Assembly (NCBI GenBank): GCA_947253885.1
Contig: CAMYAO010000004.1
Location: forward strand, 1-64,000
Length of the DNA: 64,000 nucleotides
From: an uncultured Clostridium sp.
GTDB taxonomy: Bacteria; Bacillota; Clostridia; Lachnospirales; Lachnospiraceae
Direction: 5' to 3'
This document shows, piece by piece, positions 53,732 to 62,264 of the stretch. The position numbers were made by a program, and so were the translations under genes. A model generated the notes under the pieces. The model was not told the origin of the DNA. It saw nothing but the letters and a program-made list of their open reading frames with translations, and made no database searches. Every line of letters begins with the position of its first letter. Within the stretch, counting starts at the first letter, position 1.

Positions 53732-55002
53732 TGGAAGAATTATTTCAAAGAGCAAAGCGAGTGATTCCGGGAGGTGTGAACAGTCCGGTCCGAGCCTATG
53801 GAAATGTATCGGTCTCTCCCAGATTTATGGAAAAAGCGGATGCCGGTCATATCCGGGATATAGACGGAAATGAATATATTGATTATATCGGATCCTGGGG
53901 TCCCATGATTCTGGGGCATAATCATCCGGAGATTCGGGAAGCCGTAATAAAAGCTGTTGAAAAAGGACTTAGTTTCGGTACGGCAACAAAGTTGGAAGTT
54001 GAAATTGCAGAGTTTTTAATTGCAACGGTTCAGGGGCTTGAGATGATCCGTATGGTAAATTCCGGAACAGAGGCTGTTATGAGTGCAATCCGCACTGCCA
54101 GAGGATTTACAAAAAAAAATAAAATTATAAAATTTGAGGGAAATTACCACGGTCATTCAGATGCCTTACTGGTAAAAGCCGGATCCGGTGTGATGACAGC
54201 CGGAATTCCGGACAGTGCAGGAGTACCGAAGGGTGCAACGGAGGATACATTGGGAGCGATATACAATGATCTGACTTCCGTTGAAAAGTTGTTTTCCGAT
54301 TACCCCAATCAGATAGCTGCTGTAATTGTAGAGCCGGTAGCAGCCAATATGGGAGTTGTACCTCCCAAGGAAGGATTTTTAGAGGGATTACGAACACTCT
54401 GTGACCGAAACAATGCTCTGCTGATCTTTGATGAGGTGATTACAGGATTTCGATTGGGGTATCAGGGAGCGGCAGGCTATTATTCCGTCTTACCGGATCT
54501 GCGAACTTATGGAAAGATTATCGGAGCGGGGATGCCGGTTGGGGCATACGGTGGAAGAAAAGATATTATGTCTATGGTAGCACCGGTCGGTACCGTATAT
54601 CAGGCAGGAACTTTGAGCGGAAATCCAATTGCGATGACAGCCGGTTTCACGCTGCTGAAGCTGCTATATGAGCATCCCGAATATTACCAGGAGCTGTCCG
54701 GAAAATCAGAATTGTTATTTTCCGGAATAAAACAGGTTGTAAAAGAGAACGGGAATTGCTATACAATCAATCATGTAGAATCTTTGGGTTGTCTGTATTT
54801 TACACCAAATACAGTAAAAAATTATGAGGATGCAAAAAAGAGTAATACGTCACTTTTTTCCACTTATTTTGAAAAAATGCTGCTGCAGGGGATTCATATT
54901 GCACCGTCACAATTTGAAGCAATGTTTGTTTCTTATGCGCATACATTGGCAGACATTGAACAGACCCTGGAAGCGGTAAGAGAGAGTATTGCAATTCATT
55001 AA
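53731..55002 (+). CDS. hemL: glutamate-1-semialdehyde 2,1-aminomutase
   Basis: 423 residues, a PLP class III aminotransferase. It makes 5-aminolevulinate. VIPGGVNSPVRAY at the start, NSGTEAVMSAIRTARGFT, KFEGNYHGHSDALLVKAGSG, FDEVITGFR, and the PLP Lys262 in GKIIGAGMPVGAYGG. It is the last gene of the cobalamin run; no clear terminator follows, but a promoter for citrate synthase lies 27-55 bases downstream. Confidence 0.95.
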   Translation: MEELFQRAKRVIPGGVNSPVRAYGNVSVSPRFMEKADAGHIRDIDGNEYIDYIGSWGPMILGHNHPEIREAVIKAVEKGLSFGTATKLEVEIAEFLIATVQGLEMIRMVNSGTEAVMSAIRTARGFTKKNKIIKFEGNYHGHSDALLVKAGSGVMTAGIPDSAGVPKGATEDTLGAIYNDLTSVEKLFSDYPNQIAAVIVEPVAANMGVVPPKEGFLEGLRTLCDRNNALLIFDEVITGFRLGYQGAAGYYSVLPDLRTYGKIIGAGMPVGAYGGRKDIMSMVAPVGTVYQAGTLSGNPIAMTAGFTLLKLLYEHPEYYQELSGKSELLFSGIKQVVKENGNCYTINHVESLGCLYFTPNTVKNYEDAKKSNTSLFSTYFEKMLLQGIHIAPSQFEAMFVSYAHTLADIEQTLEAVRESIAIH

Positions 55003-55028
55003 AGTGATAACGTGCAAAAATAAAAACA

Positions 55029-55057
55029 TTGTTAATTTTCTAATAATCGTTTAAAAT
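55029..55057 (+). promoter_or_regulatory. promoter of the citrate synthase gene
   Basis: TTGTTA (55029-55034), a 17-base spacer and TAAAAT (55052-55057). The ribosome site AAAAGGAGGG and the ATG at 55115 lie about 50 bases after the predicted start of transcription. Confidence 0.65.
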
Positions 55058-55114
55058 GTAATGGACTATCGAATTTTGAGATCAGGAAGGACAATACAAG
55101 AAAAGGAGGGCATT

Positions 55115-56467
55115 ATGACGGAATTAACAAAAATGGATAAAGTTGCACGGTATTATGCAGAAACATGTCGTACAACTGACAAGATCAGCCCCGAATTATA
55201 CGACAAGCTAGGTGCAAAAAGAGGACTTCGTGATAAAAACGGTGCCGGTGTTATTACCGGTTTGACCAATATATCGAGGATAGATGCATTTGAATATGTA
55301 GACGGAGAAAAGGTACCTTGCGAAGGAAAGCTGTGGTATCGAGGTTATAATATAAAGGATCTGGTAAAGCTGATCGCAACAGAAAAATATGGGTTTGAAA
55401 AGATTACATACCTGTTGCTGTTCGGAGATTTACCTACAGAGGAGTTGTTGGAAGAATTTGTAGACCTTCTTACTGAGGCCAGAGATCTGCCTACTAATTT
55501 TACCAGAGACGTTATTATGAAGGCTCCATCCGGAGATTTGATGAATACTATGACCAGATCTGTTTTGACTCTGGCATCATATGATGACAATCCAACTGAT
55601 ACCAGATTGGAGAACGTACTCAATCAATGCATTCGTCTGATCAGCGAGTTTCCGATGTTGGCAGTATATGGTTATCATGCATACAATCATTATATTTGTG
55701 ATGAGAGTCTTTACATTCATCGTCCTCAACCGGGTTTATCAACGGCGGAAAATATTTTGATGATGTTGCGACCGGATAAGCAATTCACACAGATTGAGGC
55801 AAAAGTATTGGATATTGCCTTAATTCTGCATATGGAGCATGGCGGTGGAAATAATTCAACCTTTACAACAAGAGTGGTTACCTCCGCAGGATCAGACACC
55901 TATTCGGTGGTAGCAGCAGCATTATCTTCCTTAAAAGGGCCGAAGCATGGCGGTGCAAATGCAAAAGTTGTTAATATGATGAATGATATCAGAGAGCATG
56001 TAAGTGATATATTAGATGAGGATCAGGTGCGTGCGTATCTCGGACGTATTGTGGATAAAGAGGCATTTGATAAAAAGGGATTAATTTATGGAATGGGACA
56101 TGCCGTATATTCTTTATCAGATCCGCGCGCAGATATCTTTCGGCAATTTGTAGAAAGACTGGCGGTGGAAAAGGGAAGAGAAAGAGATTTTAAATTCTAT
56201 TCTCTGGTAGAAAAGCTTGCACCGGAAGTAATTGCGGATAAGCGAAATATCTACAAAGGTGTGGCGGCAAACGTAGATTTTTTCAGTGGATTGGTGTACA
56301 GTATGTTGGATATTCCGATTGAGCTGTATACACCGATTTTTGCTATGGCAAGAATTGTGGGTTGGAGTGCACATCGATTGGAAGAGTTGGTCAATGTCGA
56401 TAAGATCATTCGTCCTGCGTATGTTTCTATTATGGAAAACAGGCAATTATCAGATACAGAACAGTAG
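55115..56467 (+). CDS. gltA: citrate synthase
   Basis: 450 residues. It condenses acetyl-CoA and oxaloacetate. Catalytic His and Asp regions: LHMEHGGGNNSTFTTRVV, LKGPKHGGANAKV and GMGHAVYSLSDPRA. The start is the ATG after AAAAGGAGGG; an in-frame ATG at 55061 is in the promoter leader. No aconitase or isocitrate dehydrogenase is beside it, so it likely serves glutamate synthesis with partners elsewhere. Confidence 0.94.
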   Translation: MTELTKMDKVARYYAETCRTTDKISPELYDKLGAKRGLRDKNGAGVITGLTNISRIDAFEYVDGEKVPCEGKLWYRGYNIKDLVKLIATEKYGFEKITYLLLFGDLPTEELLEEFVDLLTEARDLPTNFTRDVIMKAPSGDLMNTMTRSVLTLASYDDNPTDTRLENVLNQCIRLISEFPMLAVYGYHAYNHYICDESLYIHRPQPGLSTAENILMMLRPDKQFTQIEAKVLDIALILHMEHGGGNNSTFTTRVVTSAGSDTYSVVAAALSSLKGPKHGGANAKVVNMMNDIREHVSDILDEDQVRAYLGRIVDKEAFDKKGLIYGMGHAVYSLSDPRADIFRQFVERLAVEKGRERDFKFYSLVEKLAPEVIADKRNIYKGVAANVDFFSGLVYSMLDIPIELYTPIFAMARIVGWSAHRLEELVNVDKIIRPAYVSIMENRQLSDTEQ

Positions 56468-56471
56468 ACAG

Positions 56472-56496
56472 AAGGTGGTGAGATACCACCTTTTAT
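56472..56496 (+). terminator. terminator after citrate synthase
   Basis: AAGGTGGT (56472-56479) pairs with ACCACCTT (56485-56492) around a 5-base loop, followed by T. The stem is 20 bases before the galE start, so galE is read through or from a promoter inside gltA. Confidence 0.75.
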
Positions 56497-56515
56497 CATT
56501 GTAAAAGGGGAAAAA

Positions 56516-57535
56516 ATGAAAGTATTACTGACCGGTGGAGCCGGATTTATCGGATCTCATACTGCAGTGGAATTATTAGAAAACGGTTACGAGGTGGTGA
56601 TAGCGGATGATCTGTCCAACAGCTCCGCATCTGTGATAGAAGCAATGGAACAGATCACAGGAAAAAAATGCAGCTTTTATAAAGTGGATGTTGCAAATAA
56701 AAAACAGATGGAGCAAATCTTTCAGGAGCATTCGATTGATGCAGTTCTTCATTTTGTCGGATATAAGGCTGTTGGAGAGTCTGTGGAAAAGCCGTTGTCC
56801 TATTACAGAAACAATCTGGATACGACCTTGACAGTACTGGAACTGGTACAACAGTACGGGGTGCATCATTTTATATTCAGTTCGTCTGCAACGGTTTACA
56901 GTACGGCAACAGAAATTCCGTTTACAGAAGAGACAAAGCCCTTGGGGTGTACCAACCCCTATGGTTGGACGAAATTTATGATAGAACGGATTTTACAAGA
57001 TCTCTCATCGGCGGATCAGTATTTTTCCGCTGTTTTGCTTCGTTATTTCAATCCGATCGGTGCACACGAAAGCGGGAAGATAGGCGAGAGACCGAATGGA
57101 ATTCCGAATAATCTGCTTCCGTATATTACACAGGTCGCAGCGGGAATCAGACCGTATCTGTCCGTATACGGAAAGGATTATCCCACAAAGGACGGAACCG
57201 GTGTGCGGGATTATATTCATGTTGTAGATTTGGCAGCCGGGCACCTGAGTGCATTGGAATACAGTCTCTCACATTCCGAATGTGAGGTTTTTAATCTGGG
57301 AACAGGAAGAGGATACAGTGTATTGGAAATTATTGATGCTTTTGAGAAAGCAAATAATGTGAAAATTCCTTACAGGATTACAGAACGAAGAGCAGGAGAT
57401 ATTGCAATCTGCTATGCGGAAACAAAAAAAGCACAGGAGATACTGCATTGGAAAGCGGAGAGATCAATAGAAGATATGTGTAAAGATTCCTGGCGCTGGC
57501 AGAAAACTTGTATGAAGAATACAAAAGACAGATAA
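56516..57535 (+). CDS. galE: UDP-glucose 4-epimerase
   Basis: 339 residues, an extended short-chain dehydrogenase. It interconverts UDP-glucose and UDP-galactose. NAD motif GGAGFIGSHTAVEL at the start; FVGYKAVGESVEKPL; the catalytic Ser region SSSATVY and NPYGWTKFMIE with the Tyr-x-x-x-Lys pair; LRYFNPIGAHESGKIGE; and GDGTGVRDYIHV-like DGTGVRDYIHVVDLA. The ribosome site is AAAAGGGG. Confidence 0.95.
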   Translation: MKVLLTGGAGFIGSHTAVELLENGYEVVIADDLSNSSASVIEAMEQITGKKCSFYKVDVANKKQMEQIFQEHSIDAVLHFVGYKAVGESVEKPLSYYRNNLDTTLTVLELVQQYGVHHFIFSSSATVYSTATEIPFTEETKPLGCTNPYGWTKFMIERILQDLSSADQYFSAVLLRYFNPIGAHESGKIGERPNGIPNNLLPYITQVAAGIRPYLSVYGKDYPTKDGTGVRDYIHVVDLAAGHLSALEYSLSHSECEVFNLGTGRGYSVLEIIDAFEKANNVKIPYRITERRAGDIAICYAETKKAQEILHWKAERSIEDMCKDSWRWQKTCMKNTKDR

Positions 57536-57537
57536 AA

Positions 57538-57561
57538 AAAGAATGCCTTGCGGCATTCTTT
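57538..57561. terminator. terminator between galE and azlD
   Basis: GAATGCC (57541-57547) and GGCATTC (57552-57558) form a perfect stem, flanked by an A tract and a T tract, so it can serve both convergent units. Confidence 0.85.
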
Positions 57562-57595
57562 ACTTGATATCCGGAAGTTTTGCTATAAGTAACAA

Positions 57596-57904
57596 TCAGA
57601 CGATGAATCGCTCTAACACATAGACAATTATAATACTTGCGATTGCCACCTGAAACAGACTTCGATGAAACCATGCCATTATGACAGCAACTAAAAAAGC
57701 CGTAAAAGCGGCAATTTTGCTGTTTGTAGCAGATAAAATAGCAGGAAATGTCATTACTGCCAATGTGACATAGGGTACATAATATAAAAAAGAACGTAAT
57801 GTATTATTTTTGATCTCACTTCTCATAAGAGTAATTGGAAGCACTCGAATAAGAAAGGACAGACCGGCCATAATCAAGATATAAATATAGGGATTGTGTG
57901 ACAT
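57596..57904 (-). CDS. azlD: AzlD-family branched-chain amino acid exporter, small subunit
   Basis: 102 residues with three or four membrane helices. The start SHNPYIYILIMAGLSFLIRV followed by LPITLM, and FLYYVPYVTLAVMTFPAIL, are typical of AzlD. Works with AzlC to export branched-chain amino acids in characterised pairs. It begins 9 bases after azlC, with GGAGC as ribosome site. Confidence 0.9.
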   Translation of the reverse strand: MSHNPYIYILIMAGLSFLIRVLPITLMRSEIKNNTLRSFLYYVPYVTLAVMTFPAILSATNSKIAAFTAFLVAVIMAWFHRSLFQVAIASIIIVYVLERFIV

Positions 57905-57913
57905 AATTGCTCC

Positions 57914-58639
57914 TTATCCAGTTTCATTTGTCACTTCTTTCGGAAGCGGTTTTATAATGGCTGCGGCACCTGCAATCAGAATGGTCAGCAGAATTGTTCG
58001 ATTTCCGGTGGATAATTTGGAAATAACCGGAAGAATACTGCAAAAATAGCTGGACACCATTGAAATAACGATCAGAACAGCAATTGTTTTATGTTTTCGT
58101 CCCATAGGAATAATGATGGCGATAAACATGGCATAGAGACCGATATTCAAAGCACTGACAGCGGAAGACGGGAGGATATCCCCCATTACAACACCGAGCA
58201 AAGTTCCCAAAGCCCAACCGGGAAGTGCAGATGTCATAATGCCGTAGTAGTAGACGGGGCGAATCTGATCCTCTGTGGCAATCGCAACACCGAATATTTC
58301 ATCAGTAATACCAAATCCGATTGCCATACGTCCCAGTAATTTTGTTGCAGGTTGAATTCTTTGACTGAGTGAGGCACTCATCAACATATATCTCATATTT
58401 GCCACGAAGATGACCAGCATCATTTCCAGATAACTGCCGTTGGCACCCATGAGGGTAAATCCTGCGTATTCACCCGCAGAGGCGTTGACTGTAAGACTGG
58501 TAATGGTAGCCTGAAACGGGGAAAGCCCGCATCCGTGCGCAAGAATTCCTAATGTAAAGGATACTGCCAGATATCCTAGAAAAATAGGAAAACCGTTTTT
58601 CATTCCTTTTATAAAGAGTGTTATATTATTTTTTTCCAT
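57914..58639 (-). CDS. azlC: AzlC-family branched-chain amino acid exporter, large subunit
   Basis: 241 residues with about seven helices. GFPIFLGYLAVSFTLGILAH at the N-terminus, NASAGEYAGFTLM, ANMRYMLMSASLSQRI, FGITDEIFGVAI and LPGWALGTLLG are family hallmarks. It is the first gene of a two-gene minus-strand operon. Substrate by analogy only. Confidence 0.92.
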   Translation of the reverse strand: MEKNNITLFIKGMKNGFPIFLGYLAVSFTLGILAHGCGLSPFQATITSLTVNASAGEYAGFTLMGANGSYLEMMLVIFVANMRYMLMSASLSQRIQPATKLLGRMAIGFGITDEIFGVAIATEDQIRPVYYYGIMTSALPGWALGTLLGVVMGDILPSSAVSALNIGLYAMFIAIIIPMGRKHKTIAVLIVISMVSSYFCSILPVISKLSTGNRTILLTILIAGAAAIIKPLPKEVTNETG

Positions 58640-58739
58640 AGCCTTTATATTTTATCCTATTTTGCACATAATAGGAAGTGGATTTGTGAGGTTATTATAT
58701 ATTGTCAGGAGGAGCGGTATTTATGATAGAAGAAAAAAG

Positions 58740-58768
58740 TTGACAATGCTTTCAGAAAGTGGTAGATT
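58740..58768 (+). promoter_or_regulatory. promoter of the amino acid ABC importer operon
   Basis: TTGACA (58740-58745), a 17-base spacer and TAGATT (58763-58768). The leader is about 50 bases. The azlC promoter must lie divergently in the same 187-base gap. Confidence 0.65.
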
Positions 58769-58826
58769 TTAAAATACATATTACCTATGAGTATTATAGG
58801 CGTAGAGAGTTAGAAAGGGAAAAAGA

Positions 58827-59486
58827 GTGGATGTTCAATTTATGAGTGATTATGCTCCGATGTTTGTCAAAGCAGGTCTGTTGACATTACGGATCGGAGT
58901 AATCGGAATTATTCTTTCCATCTTAATCGGAGTGGTTTCCGGCATAGTGTTATATAAGAGGATTCCGATTCTCAGACAGATTATCTCTGTTTATGTCGAA
59001 CTTAGCAGAAATACCCCTCTGCTTGTTCAGTTGTTCTTTTTATATTTCGGGTTTCCGAAGTTGGGGATTGTATTAACCCCGGAAGCCTGCGGTATTACGG
59101 GACTGGCATTTTTAGGGGGCGGTTACATGGCGGAGTCATTTCGAAGCGGTTTGGAATCAGTGGATAAAATACAGTTTGAATCGTCGGAAAGCCTTGGAAT
59201 GAACGGATTTCAGACGATGTACTATATTATTATCCCTCAGGCATTATCGGTATCCATTCCGTCTCTGGTAGCCAATATTATCTTTTTATTAAAAGAAACC
59301 TCTGTTTTTTCAGCAGTTGCATTGGCGGATCTGATGTATGTGGCAAAGGATCTGATCGGTTTATATTACAAGACCAATGAAGCTTTGTTTATGTTGGTAA
59401 TTTCTTATCTGATTATCTTGTTGCCGATTTCGATTATTGCAACCATAGCAGAAAGGAGGTTGCGTTATGCAGGATATGGCAATTAG
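58827..59486 (+). CDS. polar amino acid ABC transporter permease 1
   Basis: 219 residues, HisM/GlnP type with five helices. LLTLRIGVIGIILSILIGVV at the start; VELSRNTPLLVQLFFLYFG and the EAA-loop SSESLGMNGFQTMYYIIIPQ are family signatures. A GTG start at 58827 follows AAAGGGA; an ATG at 58842 is the alternative. It overlaps permease 2 by 20 bases and presumably forms the membrane channel with it. Confidence 0.92.
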   Translation: MDVQFMSDYAPMFVKAGLLTLRIGVIGIILSILIGVVSGIVLYKRIPILRQIISVYVELSRNTPLLVQLFFLYFGFPKLGIVLTPEACGITGLAFLGGGYMAESFRSGLESVDKIQFESSESLGMNGFQTMYYIIIPQALSVSIPSLVANIIFLLKETSVFSAVALADLMYVAKDLIGLYYKTNEALFMLVISYLIILLPISIIATIAERRLRYAGYGN

Positions 59487-60144
59487 TATTTTATTTAAAG
59501 GTGACAATTTTCTTCGTATTCTAGGCGGGTTGTGGATTACATTGCGGATCAGTTTATTAGCGGCACTGATTTCTGTACCGTTTGGAATTGTATTTGGAAT
59601 GTTTATGAATATTAAAAATCCGATTACAAAGATTATCAGTCGGATTTATTTGGATTTTATCCGGATTATGCCACAATTGGTATTATTATTTTTAGTATTT
59701 TTTGGAGCCACCACCAATTTCGGAATCAATCTTCCTGCAGAGCTCAGTGCTGTCCTTGTGTTTATTCTTTGGGGAACGGCAGAGATGGGAGATCTGGTAA
59801 GGGGAGCTTTGATCAGCATTCCGAAGCATCAGTATGAGAGTGCACAGGCTTTGGGAATGTCCACAATCCAAACTTATCTGTATGTAATTATTCCGCAAAC
59901 TTTAAGGCGTCTGATTCCTTTGACCATTAATCTTGTGACACGAATGATCAAGACGACGTCTTTAGTAGTACTGATTGGAATTGTAGAAATGCTGAAGGTG
60001 GGACAACAGATCATAGATGCCAATCGCTTTGAATATCCGACAGGAGCTCTTTGGGTTTATGGTATGATATTTATTTTGTATTTCCTGTGTTGCTGGCCGA
60101 TTTCCTTATTGGCAGGAAGACTGGAGAAAAGATGGGCAAATTAA
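59467..60144 (+). CDS. polar amino acid ABC transporter permease 2
   Basis: 225 residues with the same HisM-type layout as its neighbour: LWITLRISLLAALISVPFGI, YLDFIRIMPQLVLLFLVFFG, and the EAA loop ESAQALGMSTIQTYLYVIIP. The ribosome site AGGAGG lies inside the end of permease 1, which gives translational coupling. Confidence 0.92.
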   Translation: MQDMAISILFKGDNFLRILGGLWITLRISLLAALISVPFGIVFGMFMNIKNPITKIISRIYLDFIRIMPQLVLLFLVFFGATTNFGINLPAELSAVLVFILWGTAEMGDLVRGALISIPKHQYESAQALGMSTIQTYLYVIIPQTLRRLIPLTINLVTRMIKTTSLVVLIGIVEMLKVGQQIIDANRFEYPTGALWVYGMIFILYFLCCWPISLLAGRLEKRWAN

Positions 60145-60159
60145 GAGGTAGATAAGAAG

Positions 60160-60912
60160 ATGGACAGTCAATTACAGATTCGAGAGATAAAGAAACAATA
60201 TGATGGTCAGGAAGTACTACATGGCATTTCACTGGATATAAAAAAGGGAGAAGTCGTTGTGATTCTCGGCTCATCCGGTTGTGGAAAAAGTACGTTACTT
60301 CGCTGTATAAACGGATTAGAGCCGATTTCTGCAGGAGAAATTCTGCTGGATGGAAAGCAGATTCAATATAAAAGCAAAGATTTGGTTCAGATGAGACAGA
60401 AAATAGGAATGGTGTTTCAAAGCTATGATCTGTTTCCTCATAAAACAATATTAGATAATATAACAATCGCTCCCGTTAAGGTGCAAAAACGGAATAAAGA
60501 AGAGGTAAGAGCGGAGGCAAGAACTCTTTTAAAAAGAGTAAATTTAGAAGAAAAAGAAAAAGCGTTTCCAAGACAGTTGTCCGGAGGTCAGAAACAGCGT
60601 GTTGCAATTGTAAGAGCACTATGTATGCACCCAGAGATCATGTTGTTTGATGAAGTGACGGCAGCACTGGATCCGGAAATGGTGCGAGAGGTTTTAGATG
60701 TTATTCTGGAACTTGCTGATCAGGGAATGACCATGATGATTGTAACGCACGAAATGCAGTTTGCACGTGCAGTTGCAGATCGCATTGTGTTTATGGATAA
60801 CGGTGTCATTGTGGAAGAAGGGACACCGGAAGCTTTTTTTACAGCTCCGAAATCGGAACGGGCAAAAGAATTTTTACGTACGTTTGAATTTAAAACCCGT
60901 AAAGATAAATAA
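60160..60912 (+). CDS. polar amino acid ABC transporter ATP-binding protein
   Basis: 250 residues, GlnQ/HisP type. Walker [20 protein letters not shown]-loop [19 protein letters not shown], signature [11 protein letters not shown], Walker [16 protein letters not shown] and H-loop IVTHEMQFA are all canonical. It powers the importer formed by the two permeases; it lies 15 bases after permease 2. Confidence 0.95.
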   Translation: MDSQLQIREIKKQYDGQEVLHGISLDIKKGEVVVILGSSGCGKSTLLRCINGLEPISAGEILLDGKQIQYKSKDLVQMRQKIGMVFQSYDLFPHKTILDNITIAPVKVQKRNKEEVRAEARTLLKRVNLEEKEKAFPRQLSGGQKQRVAIVRALCMHPEIMLFDEVTAALDPEMVREVLDVILELADQGMTMMIVTHEMQFARAVADRIVFMDNGVIVEEGTPEAFFTAPKSERAKEFLRTFEFKTRKDK

Positions 60913-60950
60913 AACTTTGAGAGAAAAACAGAAATGAGAGGTACAAAAGA

Positions 60951-61829
60951 ATGAAGAAAAAATTAGTAGCATTATTGGCAGCAGCCGTATTCATTACGGG
61001 AAGTATTGCAGGATGCGGAACTTCCGGGAATTCATCAGCCGGTAAATCCAGTTCTGCCAAGGCAAGGACTGTTTCAGAGATTAAAAAAAGCGGAGTGATC
61101 AAGATCGGAGTATTCTCCGATAAAGCTCCATTCGGTTATGTGGATTCCAAAGGTGCATATCAGGGATATGACGTTTATCTGGCAAAGCAGATTGCAAAAG
61201 ATCTGGCTGTAAAAGCAGAGTTTACTTCTTTGGATCCTGCAAGTCGTGTTGAATATGCAAAGACAGCAAAGGTAGACATTGTACTGGCAAACTTTACCCT
61301 TACCAAAGAACGTGCGGAGCAGGTGGATTTTGCAAGACCATATATGAAAGTGGCATTAGGTGTAGTTTCTCCTAATAAGGCAGTAATCAAAAGTACCGAA
61401 GATCTGAAAGGAAAGACATTGATTGTTGCAAAGGGTACAACTGCGGAAACTTATTTCGGAAAAAATGATACCGGTGCAACTATTCAAAAATATGATGCTT
61501 ATGCAGATGCATACAATGCGCTGCTGGACGGAAGAGGAGATGCTTTTTCCACTGACAATACAGAGGTACTTGCGTGGGCAAGATCAAATAAAGGATTTAC
61601 AGTCGGAATTACTAATCTGGGAGATACCGATTATATTGCACCTGCCGTACAAAAGGGAAATATCTCCCTTTTAAGCTGGCTGAATAAAGAGATCCAATCT
61701 TTAGGAAAGAAGAAGTTTTTTACAAAAGACTATAATGCCACTTTGAAATCTGTATACGGTTCTTCTGCAAAAGCAGAGGATATCGTGGTAGAGGGAAATG
61801 TGGATGTATCAAATATTAAATTTAAATAA
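60951..61829 (+). CDS. amino acid ABC transporter substrate-binding lipoprotein
   Basis: 292 residues. A signal peptide ends in the lipobox SIAGC with Cys22 as the lipidated residue. A Ser-rich linker follows, then a periplasmic-binding-type fold: IKIGVFSDKAPFGYVDSKGA, GYDVYLAKQIAKDL, DIVLANFTLTKERAEQVDFA and LKGKTLIVAKGTTAETYF. The ligand is probably a polar or acidic amino acid, by family only. It is the last gene of the operon and is followed by a terminator. Confidence 0.93.
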   Translation: MKKKLVALLAAAVFITGSIAGCGTSGNSSAGKSSSAKARTVSEIKKSGVIKIGVFSDKAPFGYVDSKGAYQGYDVYLAKQIAKDLAVKAEFTSLDPASRVEYAKTAKVDIVLANFTLTKERAEQVDFARPYMKVALGVVSPNKAVIKSTEDLKGKTLIVAKGTTAETYFGKNDTGATIQKYDAYADAYNALLDGRGDAFSTDNTEVLAWARSNKGFTVGITNLGDTDYIAPAVQKGNISLLSWLNKEIQSLGKKKFFTKDYNATLKSVYGSSAKAEDIVVEGNVDVSNIKFK

Positions 61830-61835
61830 CAGAGG

Positions 61836-61868
61836 AAAGAACACAGGGATTATCTTTGTGTTCTTTTT
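61836..61868 (+). terminator. terminator of the amino acid importer operon
   Basis: AAAGAACACA (61836-61845) and TGTGTTCTTT (61857-61866) form a perfect 10-bp stem with an 11-base loop, followed by a T-rich stretch. Confidence 0.85.
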
Positions 61869-61883
61869 ATTTTTTATCAACAC

Positions 61884-61912
61884 TTGACAAAACAGTTAGT
61901 CGGTTCCATACT
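61884..61912 (+). promoter_or_regulatory. promoter of the csoR-copA operon
   Basis: A perfect TTGACA (61884-61889), a 17-base spacer and CATACT (61907-61912). The CsoR operator begins five bases after the -10 and so covers the start of transcription. Confidence 0.75.
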
Positions 61913-61916
61913 TAAC

Positions 61917-61933
61917 ATACCCTTATAGGGTAT
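61917..61933. promoter_or_regulatory. CsoR operator
   Basis: ATACCCTTATAGGGTAT is a 17-bp palindrome with ATACCC/GGGTAT arms, matching the GC-centred pattern of CsoR sites (such as TACCC...GGGTA). Its place over the start of transcription suits repression relieved by Cu(I). Confidence 0.85.
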
Positions 61934-61954
61934 ATTGAAAATGGAGGAAAATAA

Positions 61955-62260
61955 ATGGAAAAGCATTGCATAGACTGTTCTCCTAAGATGAAGCATCGGG
62001 AGGAAAACGAATACAAAGATTTAATCAGAAGGTTAAATCGGATTGAAGGACAAGTGAGAGGAATCAAGAAGATGGTTGAGGAAGAACGCTATTGCATCGA
62101 TATACTGACTCAGGTCAGTGCAATTACCTGTGCGTTGAACTCTTTTAATAAACTTCTTTTGACCAATCATATTAAATCCTGTGTGGTGAAAGATATAAAA
62201 GCAGATCATCTGGAAACTGTGGAGGAACTTTGTGCCTCCATTCAGAAATTAATGAGGTAG
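61955..62260 (+). CDS. csoR: copper-sensing repressor CsoR
   Basis: 101 residues, the all-alpha CsoR/RcnR fold. RRLNRIEGQVRGIKKMVEEE is the family's DNA-binding helix. The Cu(I) ligands are in place: Cys47 (RYCIDIL), His72 (TNHI) and Cys76 (KSCV). Two more Cys near the N-terminus (C5, C8) are extra and could also bind metal. It starts after GGAGG, downstream of its operator, and is followed by copA four bases later. Confidence 0.94.
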   Translation: MEKHCIDCSPKMKHREENEYKDLIRRLNRIEGQVRGIKKMVEEERYCIDILTQVSAITCALNSFNKLLLTNHIKSCVVKDIKADHLETVEELCASIQKLMR

Positions 62261-62264
62261 AGTT

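Noticed and set aside
58640..58826. T-box leader before the amino acid importer
   Set aside because: The gap is too short and lacks a T-box-like conserved segment; a simple promoter accounts for it.
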